From Sipunculus nudus (lineage: Eukaryota > Annelida > Sipuncula > Golfingiida > Sipunculidae), in the NCBI GenBank assembly GCA_026874595.1, contig CM049316.1:37185695-37249694 (forward strand): DNA of 64,000 nt, written 5' to 3'. The position numbers and the translations under genes were made by a program. Each line of letters begins with the position of its first letter. Within the stretch, counting starts at the first letter, position 1. Under the pieces are notes generated by a model that saw only the letters and a list, made by a program, of their open reading frames with translations, made no database searches and was not told the origin of the DNA. Positions 1 to 11,989 of the stretch are shown piece by piece.

Positions 1-539
1 CATGGAAGAAATATAAGGAAACCTTTTGCTAAGTTTGGTTGTATGCAGAATTTTCTATTTTCTATGTATTGATTTAATATCGCTATTTGTTTAATAATAT
101 TTAAAATTTGCTGCAATTACCACATTAGTCATAAACATGTCCTAGGTCAACCGATATAGAGGAATTTGAAGGAAAATAGAGGAATATTTTCCTCAAGGAA
201 AGTACATATTTCAACCGGATTCAATATCCTTCAAATACCAGGATGGATTTCTGATGTCCTCTTTGAAATGTTCATATGATTTGCGGTCTACAGTTTCTGA
301 GAACGATTCTCAAAATAAAGATTTGCAGCGGGATAACGGACTAACTGTAGTATTTTATGAACATGTAGAATATTAATTATTAATAATAATTTCAACCTAC
401 AGGAAGATTGCCTTTAATTTGCTTTTTATTCACCTTTGGGATGCGTAGAACCTAGACAGCCATGTTGCCCTTCAATACATGATGTAATCATCTCATCCCT
501 TTTGCACGAAATTCGTTTAATCAATGGGATAATACAATA

Positions 540-1800
540 CGAATCTTAGGTATTAACGATACGACGATGCAATGAGATATTACGAAATCGTAACGTCGAT
601 ATACCCAGATTTCGTTACTGAGCCTACGAGGACCAACGTAAACTACAAGAAATCTTAAGAAATCGTACGGTTAGCCGTAAAATACCAGGCCAGTAAATGC
701 CGCTGGCATTTCCCGGGAAATGCCGGCATGGACAATACCTCCATTGGGAAATAATTGGCAAATAAATGGCAAATATGAACAAAATGCTTAATTGTTGGTG
801 TTTCATTACTATAAAAATAGAAAATAAAAATTAAAACGCACTTAAAACCATAACATCCATAATAACATAGATTGGGTAGAGAAATTTACCAATTTCATTG
901 CAAATTGAGATTACAGCCAGACAGTACTGTGCAGAATTACAGTTTTTAATAGCTTAATTTACCAGTCGAGGAACAATATATTTTTCAGAAGCTAAAACAT
1001 TTATGCATATATAACCACATTTGGACCAAACATATTTAATATGTAACATATTTAACAAGTCAGTTACGGAGAAATCGATAGCTTACCAGCTAGCTGGGCT
1101 GCCTTCTGTGTCCCCAAGATTTTGCTTTGAATATGTCCAAAAACTGAGAAAACGCGCTCCACAGAAGAAGAATGAGCTGGTATGATGAGCATCCGTGAGC
1201 AGTTTCACAAAGAAGTGGACTAAAAAATGTTTATCAAACCTGACAACCAGTTAGTGGGAGGTGTATCTGGGGTCACAGAATCTTTGAGTGTGACTGCTCG
1301 AAGTTTGTTGTTATCCATGAATAACATCAGTTCAGGTAGAAAGGAATCTATCCTTTGTGATATCAGTTCTTGGGCTTGCTGGGGCTGCTTGTGAGCGACA
1401 CCACCCCTTAGAAACCAGTTCCATCTCATACACTGGTAACCCCCTATGTGTTACAAACTGATTTGCCAAAACTTCTAAAAAAGAAAACAAACACATATAA
1501 TAACGTATCTATTACAAAATTACTTGCTTTATTTAAATCTTATATTTAGTTCAATAACACTAAGGATACCTCTTATTAAAAAAAAATCAAGTAAGTACAA
1601 TGAGGAAAAAGAAAATTCCATTTGACCTGGTGTGGAAAATTCAAAGCGGCACTTTTGGCCAGCAATTGCCATTATTTCCCAGCAAAAAGTAGCATTTCCC
1701 GGGATATACCGCCGGCATCGACTTTGGGAGTATTTGACAGCACTGTTGTTCGTAGGGGATATGTTCGAAATCCTATATACACAAAAGTATCTAACCACAG
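540..1800 (-). mobile_element. Decayed hAT DNA transposon with inverted arms
   Basis: The core holds a transposase fossil on the minus strand (separate entry). Around it lie two imperfect inverted arms, about 690-775 and 1650-1740. Both carry TTTCCCGGG(A) next to a GGGAAATAAT/GCCA-type segment and GCCGGCAT, in opposite orientation. Such arms flanking an hAT transposase remnant are what one expects of an old hAT copy. I could not find a convincing 8-bp target duplication, so the outer limits are approximate. The left part (540-610) also contains GATACGACGATGC and ACGAAATCGTAACG, resembling the GATACGATACG repeat family seen elsewhere in the window. Confidence 0.5.
1081..1429 (-). pseudogene. 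hAT transposase C-terminal dimerisation region, broken
   Basis: hAT transposases cut and paste their element. Their conserved C-terminus is a dimerisation domain (Pfam Dimer_Tnp_hAT). On the minus strand an open stretch of 69 codons (1429 to 1220) continues in the same frame, through stops at 1220 and 1205, into ATACCAGCTCATTCT.., which reads IIPAHSSSVERVFSVFGHIQ (core motif at 1145-1162). The order of a P-x-x-W segment, then IPA-x-SS-x-ER-x-FS, then G-x-I-x-SK is the family signature. No N-terminal zinc finger or DDE catalytic core is visible upstream, and the two stops mean it cannot make transposase. Recognition of the family is fairly secure; the subfamily is unknown. Confidence 0.7.
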
Positions 1801-2039
1801 CGTATACGGATTGATGATAGAATACCGCAGACAAACGCACCCAATTGCACCTATTAAAAAAGTTAAAAATCGCAGGGGATACTGATGTGTGTAGGATCGT
1901 CCTTACTTTTGATTCATCAAGATTGTGGCAGCAACCGTAAGATCTCGTTGGAAACCGTTGCGTTGGAAAACTTGATTATGTTTCACGGGGTGCGAATGTC
2001 TGCAATTTTCTTCTTTAGTATAAACATCTCAGCATTTTA

Positions 2040-2280
2040 GAACATCAAAGACAAGGTTTTTCGGTGTAAAATCGTGAAAAATCATATTTTTGCCGGTTAC
2101 AAAACAAACATTTTTAACATGTTCGAAAAAATACGACACGATATAAATCCAAATCGTAGGACTCCGAATAGTATTTCAACATACACGTTGCCACTGGAAG
2201 CCGAGAACTCGGTATTTAGTGTCGTATCATGCTTTGTATTGTATCGTATTCAAATTTTGTAACGTGTACGCTGGGCTTAA
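2040..2280. repeat. GATACGATACG-type MITE copy (family E)
   Basis: This segment aligns by eye with 58720-58889: both contain AACATGTTCGAAAA, then TACGAYACGATA, AATCGTAGRACT, GTATTTCAACA, a stretch of GAACT..GGTATT/GGATTT, and end near TTCAWAACGT..CGCTGGG. The left inverted terminus seen in the 58-kb copy is not recognisable here, so this copy is truncated or diverged. No coding capacity is seen. Confidence 0.55.
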
Positions 2281-3230
2281 TAGTTCAGTTATTAAATAGT
2301 GTTTGAAAAGTCATAAATGTGCCACGATTCCCGCTATCATTTACGACTATCGCAAGAAACTTCTGCTGAAATCTTAACTTATCGCATTGTAGAGAAACAT
2401 AAAAAATGACAGTGTGACCTGCCTTGATGTTAAACGCCAAGTGTTTTCGTCTTTCAGATTACAGCGTCCATGCCTGGCCTTACTCATTGCTATGGTTGTT
2501 TTTGGGGGAAAATCATGGTTTAGTTATTGATGGCGGGTTATGGCAGCTGAGTTATTTATTATTATCATGGGAGAGCACAGAATCAATGTGTAATCAAGGA
2601 TAATGCCTTCACTCAGTCGACAGGTAGAATTATACGTTCCTTCTCTCTACAACACTTGCTTTTTCTCAAGACGCTACCAATATTCTTGCCTGTCAGTGGG
2701 CTCTCCCCCCCCCCCCCGGAATAGAGTCTTATAAAGTCATGAATTCTGATAAGATGACTATGCGCTACTGCTATCTATATAGACACGTGTACCTCTAGGA
2801 AATTTAAAGGAATGTCTAGATGCTAAACATTGTAGATGTTATTGCCGTTTCATCTAACAGTGGACGTGTGTAAATGTTTTCAAGCTGAACATGTTGTCCA
2901 CATTGCTCAACAGGCCTAAACACTGAGCAAATAAAATCAAAAGCAGTCTCGTATAACTAGATGTTGGCGATCGACAAGCAAATTTATGTAAGGTAATATA
3001 ACCACCATGACATTTGAAATACTTTTTTTTATTAAAAGCAAAACAAGATTTTAACTATTGTATAGTACAAAATATTTTTTTTTCAAAAGATACAAACTAG
3101 CGTTTTGTGTTATAGCACACAACCATAGACGTTTAACTTATATCACAAATGCAATGGAGTATACCGATTAATGCATTAGAACTCTCGAAAAAGCGGCGAG
3201 AGACCTCCTTCATTTATTAAATGTTAACCT
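2281..3230. other. Unassigned AT-rich DNA
   Basis: No supported gene. A 13-bp C tract lies at 2705-2717. The rest shows no exon-like stretch with flanking splice signals that I can defend. Confidence 0.6.
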
Positions 3231-3235
3231 TGATT

Positions 3236-3545
3236 TAGATATATTTTTTCCCAGAATTCCATTTCGGTTTGAGACTACATGACAAGGCGACAGCACACGC
3301 TTCCTCTAGTTTTATATCCCCATGTAAACCAGGCCTATTGTTTTGGGTGTTGGTATACGCGTCTGTTTTCTAAATGCTAACTTAAATACATATCTGTGCA
3401 TCTGGAGAATCTCGGTTTTGTACTACGTGACAGTATCACATGCTTCTCTCATTTTTTTTATATTCTGGCGTCAACCAGGCCCTTTGACTTATCCCTGGTT
3501 GCGTAATCGTTCCCATTTCTGGGTCATTCCACCGAATGGCGAACT
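3236..3545 (-). repeat. SINE-A body fragments, two adjacent copies
   Basis: 3376-3545 matches the body of the full SINE at 24991-25391 (CTACGTGACAG, TATATTCTGGCGTCAACCAGG, GTTGCGTAATCGTTCCCAT, CTGGGTCAT) but lacks the tRNA-like head. 3236-3336 is a second, poorer partial copy (CCAGAATTCCATTTCGG, ACTACATGACA, TTTTATATCCCCATGTAAACCAGG). Both lie in the orientation that puts the SINE on the minus strand. Confidence 0.6.
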
Positions 3546-3560
3546 CGATTTTTGAGTGAA

Positions 3561-4850
3561 ACATCATCTAATAAAAACATCATTTCTGCGTGAGTGTGAA
3601 CATGGTTGAGAACACTGGATGAGTTGGTCATTGTACGGAATAATTCTTTGATGTAACACAAAAATATTAAAATAGTTTCTTCCAGTTAGATATAAGTTAG
3701 GTTATAAGAAAATAAATCCTTAAATGGCTTGGTTTTCTTTGAGTATACTAATAGTACATTCCTTTGGGAATTCGTCAATTATTCAAATGACTTAAATTGT
3801 TTCTACCTTACAAAAATGATCTTTTTATAAAAAAAAATAGCACCATCAAAATTCCATCCTTTGCATACTCAGAGTCAAAATTGTTGTATTATCATGGATT
3901 TTACGTCTTGTACCCGAGTCTTTGGACTAGGGTCTTTTTATGTAATGACAATGTATTCTCTACAGATACCTTGGTAACAATATGATTTATCACCCTATCC
4001 CATTTCTGTTCTGAGTTATTTGGATACGCCAAACATATTTATCAAAAGTCGAAATTCATGTTTTACTTATACCAGATCAGGCCATTGCTTTATTAATTCT
4101 ATAAAATGAAACGCTAGAAGCCTGCCTTTGAATTCAATATGAAAGGGCAGTAAAAACTTTTATAAAGAAAGCTCTGTCACGAGCCCGGATGACATTTGAG
4201 AGGATTGACCTTCTAGTTTAAGGACGTTTTTTTAAGCGCTAGAGGAGACCGGGAATGAAAGATGCGTCACATTCTTATTTTACATTCATCAATACAGTGG
4301 TAACTTCACCTCTACACTCAGTGCAACAGAAGAATCATTAACATCGCCCTCAATATGATATTAAATTATAATATAGCAGTCATAATTTGGTAGAGATGTA
4401 CATGATCGTTTCTGAAATAAAATTGCAAATTTATAGAAAAAATCAGTTATTTCGTCAGTCACCTTAAACAAATACTAGAATAAATCTAGATGGGATACAC
4501 CCCTATACAAACACAGTAATAGAGGTGAAATTTACGATTTGCGATACATTGGTTACTTGCTATTTGGTCAAAATTATTAATGTAGCAGGAATAAAATTTT
4601 AAAAATATATTTAGAAATATATTTATTAAGGAATATAGAACTATTCATGTACGGATAAATACTTGTTTACACCGACATATCGTTACTGCAGTTGTCTTTC
4701 ACTTTAAACGACGCTGAGTTCAATAGTTTATTCTTTCATTGATTTCGTTCAGGGACCTTTCATTTTAACTCAGGTATGGAACCAAGGTCAGATATTTTAG
4801 TATTTGACTTCAGACCAATGGCGTCAATTTATCTTCAAGTGTGGGGGAGG
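3561..4850. other. Unassigned AT-rich DNA
   Basis: No gene, splice-flanked exon or repeat family recognised. Short open frames here have no domain signature. Confidence 0.6.
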
Positions 4851-4861
4851 ACTCGCTGATA

Positions 4862-4960
4862 AACACACACGGACACACACACACACACATACACACATAT
4901 CGTCTGTATGACACATTTCAAATATATTAGCGTCTGTATGATACATTTCAAATATATATA
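4862..4960. repeat. (AC)n microsatellite plus 31-bp tandem duplication
   Basis: AC-dinucleotide run (4862-4895), followed by two copies of a 31-bp unit containing GTCTGTATGAYACATTTCAAA. Confidence 0.85.
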
Positions 4961-5042
4961 CTTAATTGAAATGTGATTAAGTATAAGTTTGTTTTTTATT
5001 AGAAAATATGGTATTATGATTCCAGTATAATTTAATTCTAAA

Positions 5043-5905
5043 CCAGGTTTTCACGTTTGTAGGGTCGGGAACATCGTTTTACGGAGGTATATTAAGGGAC
5101 AGAAAATCATTTCACGTTTTCACTTTTTCGGGGTCGGGAACATTGTTATAAGGAGGTTTATTAAGTGACAGAAAATCCTTTAATTTTTTTCTTTTTTTTA
5201 GGGGTTTGGAACAACGTGTGAAGGAGGTATATTAAGGGTAAGAAAATCCTTTCACTTATTCACTTTTTCGGGGTCGGGAACATTGTTATAAGGAGGTATA
5301 TTAAGGGACAGAAAATCCTTTCACTTTTTTTCACTTTTTCGGGGTCGGGAACATCGTTTTAAGGAGGTGTATTAAGCGACAGAAAATCCTTTCAATTTTT
5401 CTTTTTTAGGGATTGGAATCAACGTATGACGGAGGTATATTAAGCGACAGACAATCTTTTCACTTTTTTGGGGTCGGGAACGTCGTTCTAAGGAGGTATA
5501 TCAAAGGACAGAAAATCATTTCAGTTTTTTTCCTTTTTAGGGGTCGGGAACAACGTATGAAGGAGATATAATATGGAAAAGAAAATCCTTTCACTTTTTC
5601 ACTTTTTAGCTGGTCGGGAACGTTTAAAGAGATCTATTTAGTGACAGAAAATCTTTTTTATTTATTTTTTTATTTTTTTAGGTGTCGGTAACATCGTATA
5701 AATAGGGGTCGGGAACATCGTATTGAGGTGGTATATTAAAGGACAGAAAATCTTTTCACTTGATAGAGTCGGTAAAAAGTATTAAGGAGGTAAATTTAAG
5801 TACTGAAAATCCTTTCACTTTCTAGGGTTCGGGAGCAATCTTTTAAGGATGTATATTAAGGGACATAAAATCCTATAACTTTTAGGAGTCGGGAACAATG
5901 TATCC
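5043..5905. repeat. Minisatellite, about 12-13 units of 60-70 bp
   Basis: The phrase GGGGTCGGGAACATCGT, then AAGGAGGTATATTAAG, then GACAGAAAATCCTTTCAC and a T-rich spacer recurs head to tail from about 5061 to 5890. Unit starts are visible near 5062, 5130, 5200, 5268, 5340, 5408, 5470, 5540, 5610, 5705, 5765, 5823 and 5885. Spacer length varies through changes in the T runs, and the last units are the most degenerate. No frame stays open through it, so it is non-coding tandem DNA. Confidence 0.9.
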
Positions 5906-6552
5906 TAAAAAATCTTCCAGTCATGCATCTAATAATATTTTTTAATACATAAATCAAACTAAATAACGAAAAAAATATTTAGGTACAATACGAATTGTGA
6001 TACACTTAAAACGATATCCGATACGTATTGACAATACGCTTCCGTTTTCTTTGTGTATTGTTTTCTAAATAAGTCTTCATTTAAGTCTTCATTAAGACAC
6101 ACACACATATATATATAAACATATATATATTACATGTATACATTTTCGTGATGACAATTCCTTTTTTTCTGCTCCCTTTCTGGACCGGCCAACATATTGG
6201 TGGCGCCATAACCTCCGAGCTCGGTATTGGCTGCCTTGTTCGCTTTGGGGTTGGTAGGCACTCATTTTAAATGATTTGAAATCTTTCGTTTTTAACGATT
6301 TTTTTCTTTAACCTCATATACTGAGTAGACTGATTTGTATAAAATTTTCTCGATCTTTCATGTTTACAGTTTTTTCAACAACAACGAGGACCGATGGTAA
6401 TATTTTCGTAAATCATCGCTCACATGCGTCGGCTTGCCTTGGAAGCACCGATAAGTGTACGTGCATTCCTCCACCAGTCAGTCACACGACAATACATGTG
6501 ATCTGATTTACGTCTCAAAGGTGAACATAAAAAATATGAAATAGCTTAAGCA

Positions 6553-6556
<4 letters not shown>

Positions 6557-6609
<53 letters not shown>

Positions 6610-6690
6610 CATTATAGTTCAGTTTCATATATATATATATATATCTATATATCTATATATATATTACATTATAGTTCAGTTTCATTTATA
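6557..6690. repeat. (TA)n microsatellite with duplicated flank
   Basis: A 52-bp TA run at 6557-6608, then a second, CT-interrupted run at 6631-6663. The phrase ATTACATTATAGTTCAGTTT follows each run, so the run plus about 24 bp of flank has been duplicated. Confidence 0.9.
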
Positions 6691-6829
6691 TTTATAAGCT
6701 GTCGTTGTGTTTTCTCGATACGACGATACAACATTCGGTGCATTTCGGTAACCGTATGGAAGTGGCGTATCGATATGTATCGATATATTGATATATTAAT
6801 ACAGCCCTAAACCAAAATGACCGGAGAAA

Positions 6830-7350
6830 TCTGATGATCCGCAGGAAAAATCGGTAGGTGTGCGGGCACTCATCGACCGGGAAGACTTATAGATTCATCC
6901 GGCCGGTTAATAATAACAGGCCGACTATAAATAAATCGGTTGATTGATTGAGGCCGACTTTATACATGAAATTCGGAAGGGGTAGACTGAGCGGTGATGA
7001 CTCTGTGGAAAAATGGACCGGAAGGTATTCAGTTTGAATCCAAAACGAGGCTCGACGGATCTGCAACTTCTTTTTATCCATCTACCGATTTATCCGACCG
7101 ATTTTTTGCCTGCCGGAAAAATCGGTAGAATCGGTAGATGTGAGGGTGCCACTGGCCGATTTATAAAATCTGGCAGGAAAAATCGGCAGGAAAAATCCTT
7201 GACATACCGATTTTTATCTGGCCGGAAAAATTCGGTAGATGTGATGACGGAACCTTCTTTCAATCTACCTTTCTTTTCGTGCTGATACTCACCGGCCGGC
7301 GAAATTATAGATTTTTTCCGGCCGGTTATAAAAACTGGCCGACCGAACAT
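6830..7350. repeat. CCGGCCG-rich inverted-repeat element (family I)
   Basis: This stretch is built from many short direct and inverted copies of ACCGATTTTT, CCGGCCGG and GGAAAAATCGGTAG, alternating strands, for example 7075-7145 and 7200-7245. Reverse-complement partners allow extensive folding. A related copy with ATCTACCGGTTTTTT and the exact phrase GATGACGGAACC lies at 13400-13615. The open frames on both strands here are by-products of the repeat and are not conserved proteins. It is probably a non-autonomous DNA element; termini and target duplication were not resolved. Confidence 0.6.
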
Positions 7351-8465
7351 ATTAAACTCACTCTAATGGCTAAAAGATAGATTTACACATGTAGATAATT
7401 TCGAGCTCTGTTTTTAAAAAATCTTGAAATCCAGGCTGATTTATAATAAACTTGATTTCTATTAACATGTTTTTGCGGTCAGACACAAACATGATAGGGG
7501 ACTTACCACAAACTTAATTTACAAAATAATTTTTCTCCTACTTGGTAGGTGTTGTTAAAAAGTGCATAACCATAGCTAACAATTGACCTGTTTTCTTTTA
7601 AGTGGCAGCGTCCCTGGAGGCCACGAGACGTCAAAAGTGACGAAATTATTTGCATCAGCATAGAACCTTATTTTTCGGAACTCCAGACGAGATTTATTTT
7701 TTTATTACAACATCTTCCAGAGTAGCCTTTATCTGAACAAAATTCTGATTACAGAAGGGTCCTGTAATACAAAGAGAAATCACACTAAAATACAATGGCC
7801 ATTAACCTTAAATGACATATTACAATTACTGAAAATTAAGCGAAAAGGCAGTGACGAAAGCTAAAGTTCAGGTACAAATATATGTAGTAGAGTTACGTTG
7901 TGAAAAGTATGCAACAGAGTAAATTTAATATGTCAAGGAATTAACTTTTACTCTTGTTGCAGACTCTCTATTGTCAGAGGGCCGAAATGGCGAAAGTCTT
8001 AGAAGTAGGTTAAAACTCTGAATAGAGCCAATCATTTTCTATAGTGCTTGCTTGTTGTGTCATGAGACTGGCTTATGTCAGGTGGTATACGTAGGGCTTT
8101 CTGGTTAAATTGAGTATCTTTCTCCCCCGAGCCGCACGTTTCAGCGAAATAACAGCAATTAAGTCAGCCCTAATTTATGTCAAAATAGATGAAATTCCTG
8201 TACCTGTGATACCATCTAATATAACCTAATATAACGCGAGAATTCCTACCTGTTGTTAATAAAGCGATGGTTGACCTTTGCAAAGAGCAACGCTTCATAA
8301 ATACCTTGTAGAAGATGCTAAATTTAATATCTCCCGGACAGGGGTCCAGGAGTCAGTTTGTATGATTCTAATATTTGTTTCTTATAATATTATCAATATG
8401 CAACATTTAGTTACTGTCAATTTCAGGTTATATATAAACTTACTTATTTTACATGGATTATACGA
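7351..8465. other. Unassigned DNA
   Basis: AT-rich with no supported gene or repeat family. A small open phrase at 7987 (ATGGCGAAAGTC...) closes within a few codons. Confidence 0.6.
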
Positions 8466-8469
8466 ATAG

Positions 8470-8720
8470 AAATCAAAACTAATCTCAGATGATGGCGTTC
8501 CGTAGTCTGTAAGGTTGGAGGAAACCGGAGAACCCGGAGAAAACCACCGGCCTTGGACGGGCATTATACAAGGTTATGTGTGTGTTCGTGCGTCCAGGTG
8601 TGCCTTTTTACTCACATTTACACACAGTATTATAAACGGTCAATGGCAATGTGGCATTCAATGGCGTCATATAATCTTCAAGGGTGGGGATAGATGACAG
8701 GCCTGGGAGGGTAATCAAAT
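8470..8720 (-). repeat. SINE-B fragment (tail half)
   Basis: GGAGGAAACCGGAGAACC and the following AAAACCACCGGCCTTGGA at about 8515-8560 are the reverse complement of the CCGGTTTCCTCC core shared with the SINE-B copies at 48770 and 51728. The tRNA-like head is not present here. The following CAATGGCGTCA..ATCTTCAAG phrase also occurs at about 4815-4840. Confidence 0.5.
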
Positions 8721-11100
8721 TTGGCGCAAAATATATGTATTAACTGACCTAGAAGCATTTTTTATTTATATGCCTGAATTTTAAAATATGTCACAGCTAC
8801 GGTTGTTATTTAAATATTAAGTCTTTGATTCCAAACTCATTTATAGGGAAAAGTACATATAAAGCAAGCATTGCGTGGCAAAAACATCTGTTTTTTTCGG
8901 TCCCTCTAGGTCAGTGGAAAAGAACAGACTACATAATGCATTTCATTGTTTTTTTGTGCTTGATATAACTGTAACGCAACTGTCATCGGAGACCGTGTAC
9001 ATTGGCACCAGCCAAACCCGACGTTAAACTCAATCGAGGACCACTGGCAGTTTTATCAGTGTTGCCTGTGATATTGGACACTCGAATCATCGATCTTTAA
9101 AGAACGTCCTATGCAGACAGCGACAGGTAAAGTTACAGGACACTAAGTACGTTTGTGACGACCTTTTGCTTCATAGTGTATAGGCACATCCTCCTTATGA
9201 CAAAAACATAATAAGTTTATGATCAGTTAAGTCCGATACTTTGATGTGTACAGAATGGTTTTTAGCTCCGTCAGTAAGGATTTGATGAGTACTGCTTAGT
9301 GGAAACGGGATTGAGAGGGGCAGGCGTCGCAAGAGAATTTTAAGGGTAAGGATGGAATCTACGTTCTGTGAATAGACTTTTAAAACTTTGAAAGAATTTC
9401 CTGTTAATCAGCAAGCTGGGGTTGGAGACCAAGGACTGCAAAAACTGAGCTGAACAAGAATAACACTGAAGAGAACATTCTTTCCCAAAAGGACATTCCG
9501 GGTACATGGTTCCCAGAGGAAAATTGACAGTGCCTTGGAGATAAGTAAAATAAAACAGTGCAAAGATTGACAAAAGACTTAATGACAAACTGTGATTGAC
9601 AATTTTAATTAAAAGCAATCTCCGATAAGGCCGTCACCCCTGTACCCATTGACAGTACCACTTGATATCGACCGCCCGGTGCAACATGCAATACCCTGCA
9701 CTGGATATAGCAAATTTAACTTTGCAAACTTATTCTTGTCAAAAGTCAGGAAATTGAAATATTGGACCAATGATTTTTAGAAACACAATCAAATTATAAA
9801 CATCTTTCTACACGCCTTCCATCAATAGCGTACATAGTGTAACTTAAATTTTAAGGCCAACCGTGGGACTGGCTGAAAATCGTCTTAATTCATAAGTGGT
9901 TTTATTAGAAACGTCCGCTTTTATAACTTATAACCAATGTGAGTTCTTTCGTTTCGCTCAAGGTTGGCCTTACTGGATAGGTTTTCTCATCTCTTTCAGA
10001 CAGGTTTCACTGGAGAGAGAGAGAGAGAGACAGAGAGAGACAGAGAGACAGAGATGAGCATCTGGCTCAGCTTCTTCACCAAAGCAGAGATACGATGTCC
10101 TAAAATGAACCAGGTGGGATGGAAACGATCAAACTTTGGGCCGAATCTAGCTTCATTTCGTGCAATCTAAAACACAAAGCATTACCTGTGTGCTTTAATC
10201 TTTTTTTCAATCAGGACTCTTCTTAAGTATCAGTTCTTGATCATTTCAGTGTGATATCTGTCTCCAATGTTTGATGTAACGTCATCGCCTGTATCCTAGC
10301 AGGTCGTAAGATATACTCATGATTCACAAAATCAAAATTCCCTTTTTATGTATGTTATGCTTCCCAATCATAATATTTCCTCACATAAAAAAATTCATCA
10401 GCCTTCAAACATACTCTCTAATACGAGTGAAATTTTACGGCAAGTCTGATACTGTATCGCCACGGCGAGATTGAATCCCATGTTTAGAAACATGCCCAGC
10501 GTTAAGGGGAATATTTATATTTAAAGGGCTAGTGCAGGTAAAAAATGAGCATTAAACTAAGTAAGATATAAAGCACTGCCGTGTCGCATGAACTTGTTCT
10601 TATCAAACCCTAAGAGGTTTAATTCTCAATGTCTCTCAAAACCGCTCATGGGGGCTGCCATTTTTCGTACACACTTAAAACTCGGATGTCACAGGTCGCA
10701 TATGAAAATTATGAGTATTCTCTAGTTTTAATAACGTTTTGGAAAGAGAACGATTTGCAGAATATTTAAGAAATATCTTTCAAGCAAATTAAAATGTGTG
10801 CGATATAAAAATAAAAGTGCATTTTGCCAATGGTATTTTTAAGTGAAAGATGTAAAAATATAATTTTTATACCCAATTTTTGCTCTGCATCTCTTCCGTC
10901 CTTTTAATATTTTATTTTCATTAAAGGTTCTGTCCATGGCATGTTGGTGACATTAATGATGAAAACCATACAAAAAAAGATGAAATGTCATTATTAAGCC
11001 TTCAAAATTTCTGAATTTTTATGCACGGGGCTAAAGATAATCCAAAGTCAAAAACTGTCTAGGTAATATAAGAACAAATCTCTGAGGTTCTATATTATAT
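8721..11100. other. Unassigned DNA with a (GA)n tract
   Basis: No gene supported. A GA-rich microsatellite lies at 10013-10054. A CAG/GTAAAG donor-like site occurs near 9125, but the preceding 120 bp has stops in each frame. A minus-strand open frame at 9340-9618 begins with a hydrophobic stretch and has several cysteines, but no family was recognised and I give it no gene call. Confidence 0.5.
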
Positions 11101-11104
11101 AACG

Positions 11105-11210
11105 AGATTTAACCAGTAAGTCATGGCGGCACCGGCGGGTTCGAACCTGGGACATTCAGCTCCAAAAATATAACTATTTAAAAAGAATGATCTGTCACCT
11201 AAGTGGGTCT
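11105..11210 (-). repeat. tRNA-like SINE head remnant
   Basis: On the minus strand a TTAGGTGACAGATC phrase (A-box-like) is followed about 50 bp later by AGGTTCGAACCC (B-box-like) and CGCCGGTGCCGCCATGAC. This is the arrangement of a Pol III internal promoter in a tRNA-derived SINE. The intervening sequence cannot be folded into a normal cloverleaf, so it is not a tRNA gene. GGTTCGAACC is palindromic, which makes strand assignment less certain. Confidence 0.3.
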
Positions 11211-11825
11211 AATAATCTATGTTTACAAAGCGAATAAGCTTCGTCGGTGCCAGCTGATAATGTTTATTTTAAAACTACTCCGCCAATATGGGTCACAACT
11301 CCCTATCAATATCATTCTCGCAAACCTTTTAAGTTAATGTGTAGCTAGAGAGCTTATTTTCAAGTCTGTGTTATACCTATATGACAACTAGGGTTTATTA
11401 TGTGCATAAGTTATGTGGTGTATAATACAATCATTACACCTCTAAGACTTTGATAAAATGTCTCTCTAGATATGGGGCACAGGGTTATGACCTAGTATTG
11501 CGATACGCGGTTGTCTTATTTTCTTTTCGTATAAACCCAAGGCCTTACTAGCAATATGACACACTTATTGCTTGTCAGTTTAACGTATCCTTGTTTCTTA
11601 TCGCATTTATCCCCGGAAGATCAGAATCATTTCACCCAAAAAAAATTATAGTCTGCTGACACTAAAATACATGTATAGGTGATAAAGATTTGTTCAATTA
11701 GAAATAAATATCTTTATCAATATAATCCATTTGTATATAACCATTAAATTAAGGTTGTCACTAAAAAAGAAATAACAGTATACGTTATGACTAGAGAAAT
11801 AAATGACACCCTTTGTATTCTCCAG

Positions 11826-11989
11826 CCTTCACCGCGCCGGCGGAAATCATCCCCGTCACCAGTATCAAGGAAAAGGTGGGGAATGCTCAGATAAACATCG
11901 GGAACATTGCACTCGCCACAATCAAAATCATCCTTGCAAACATACAGAGAGTGCCGGAAACTGTTAAAAACGCCAAACGACTATTGTGA
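11826..11989 (+). CDS. Candidate terminal coding exon of unrecognised gene
   Basis: A GC-richer island in AT-rich DNA. It starts after a good 3' splice site (polypyrimidine run ending CTTTGTATTCTCCAG, AG at 11824-11825) and then stays open for 53 codons to TGA at 11987. The product ends FTAPAEIIPVTSIKEKVG.. and then an I/A/N-rich amphipathic stretch (..NIALATIKIILANIQ..) to KRLL. The exon begins with two bases of a split codon, so an upstream exon must end in phase 1. I found no matching upstream exon, which implies a long intron. AATAAA at 12226 lies about 240 bp downstream, fitting a short 3' UTR. No domain is recognised and I assign no function. Base composition and splice context support a real exon; a chance open frame remains possible. 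Confidence 0.45.

Noticed and set aside
8995-9131. Possible exon ending in CAG/GTAAAG
   Set aside because: All three plus frames contain stops within the 120 bp before the donor-like site.
9340-9618. Minus-strand 92-codon frame with a hydrophobic start and five cysteines
   Set aside because: It looks like a small secreted peptide, but there is no promoter, splice or family support. The cysteine spacing matches no family I know.
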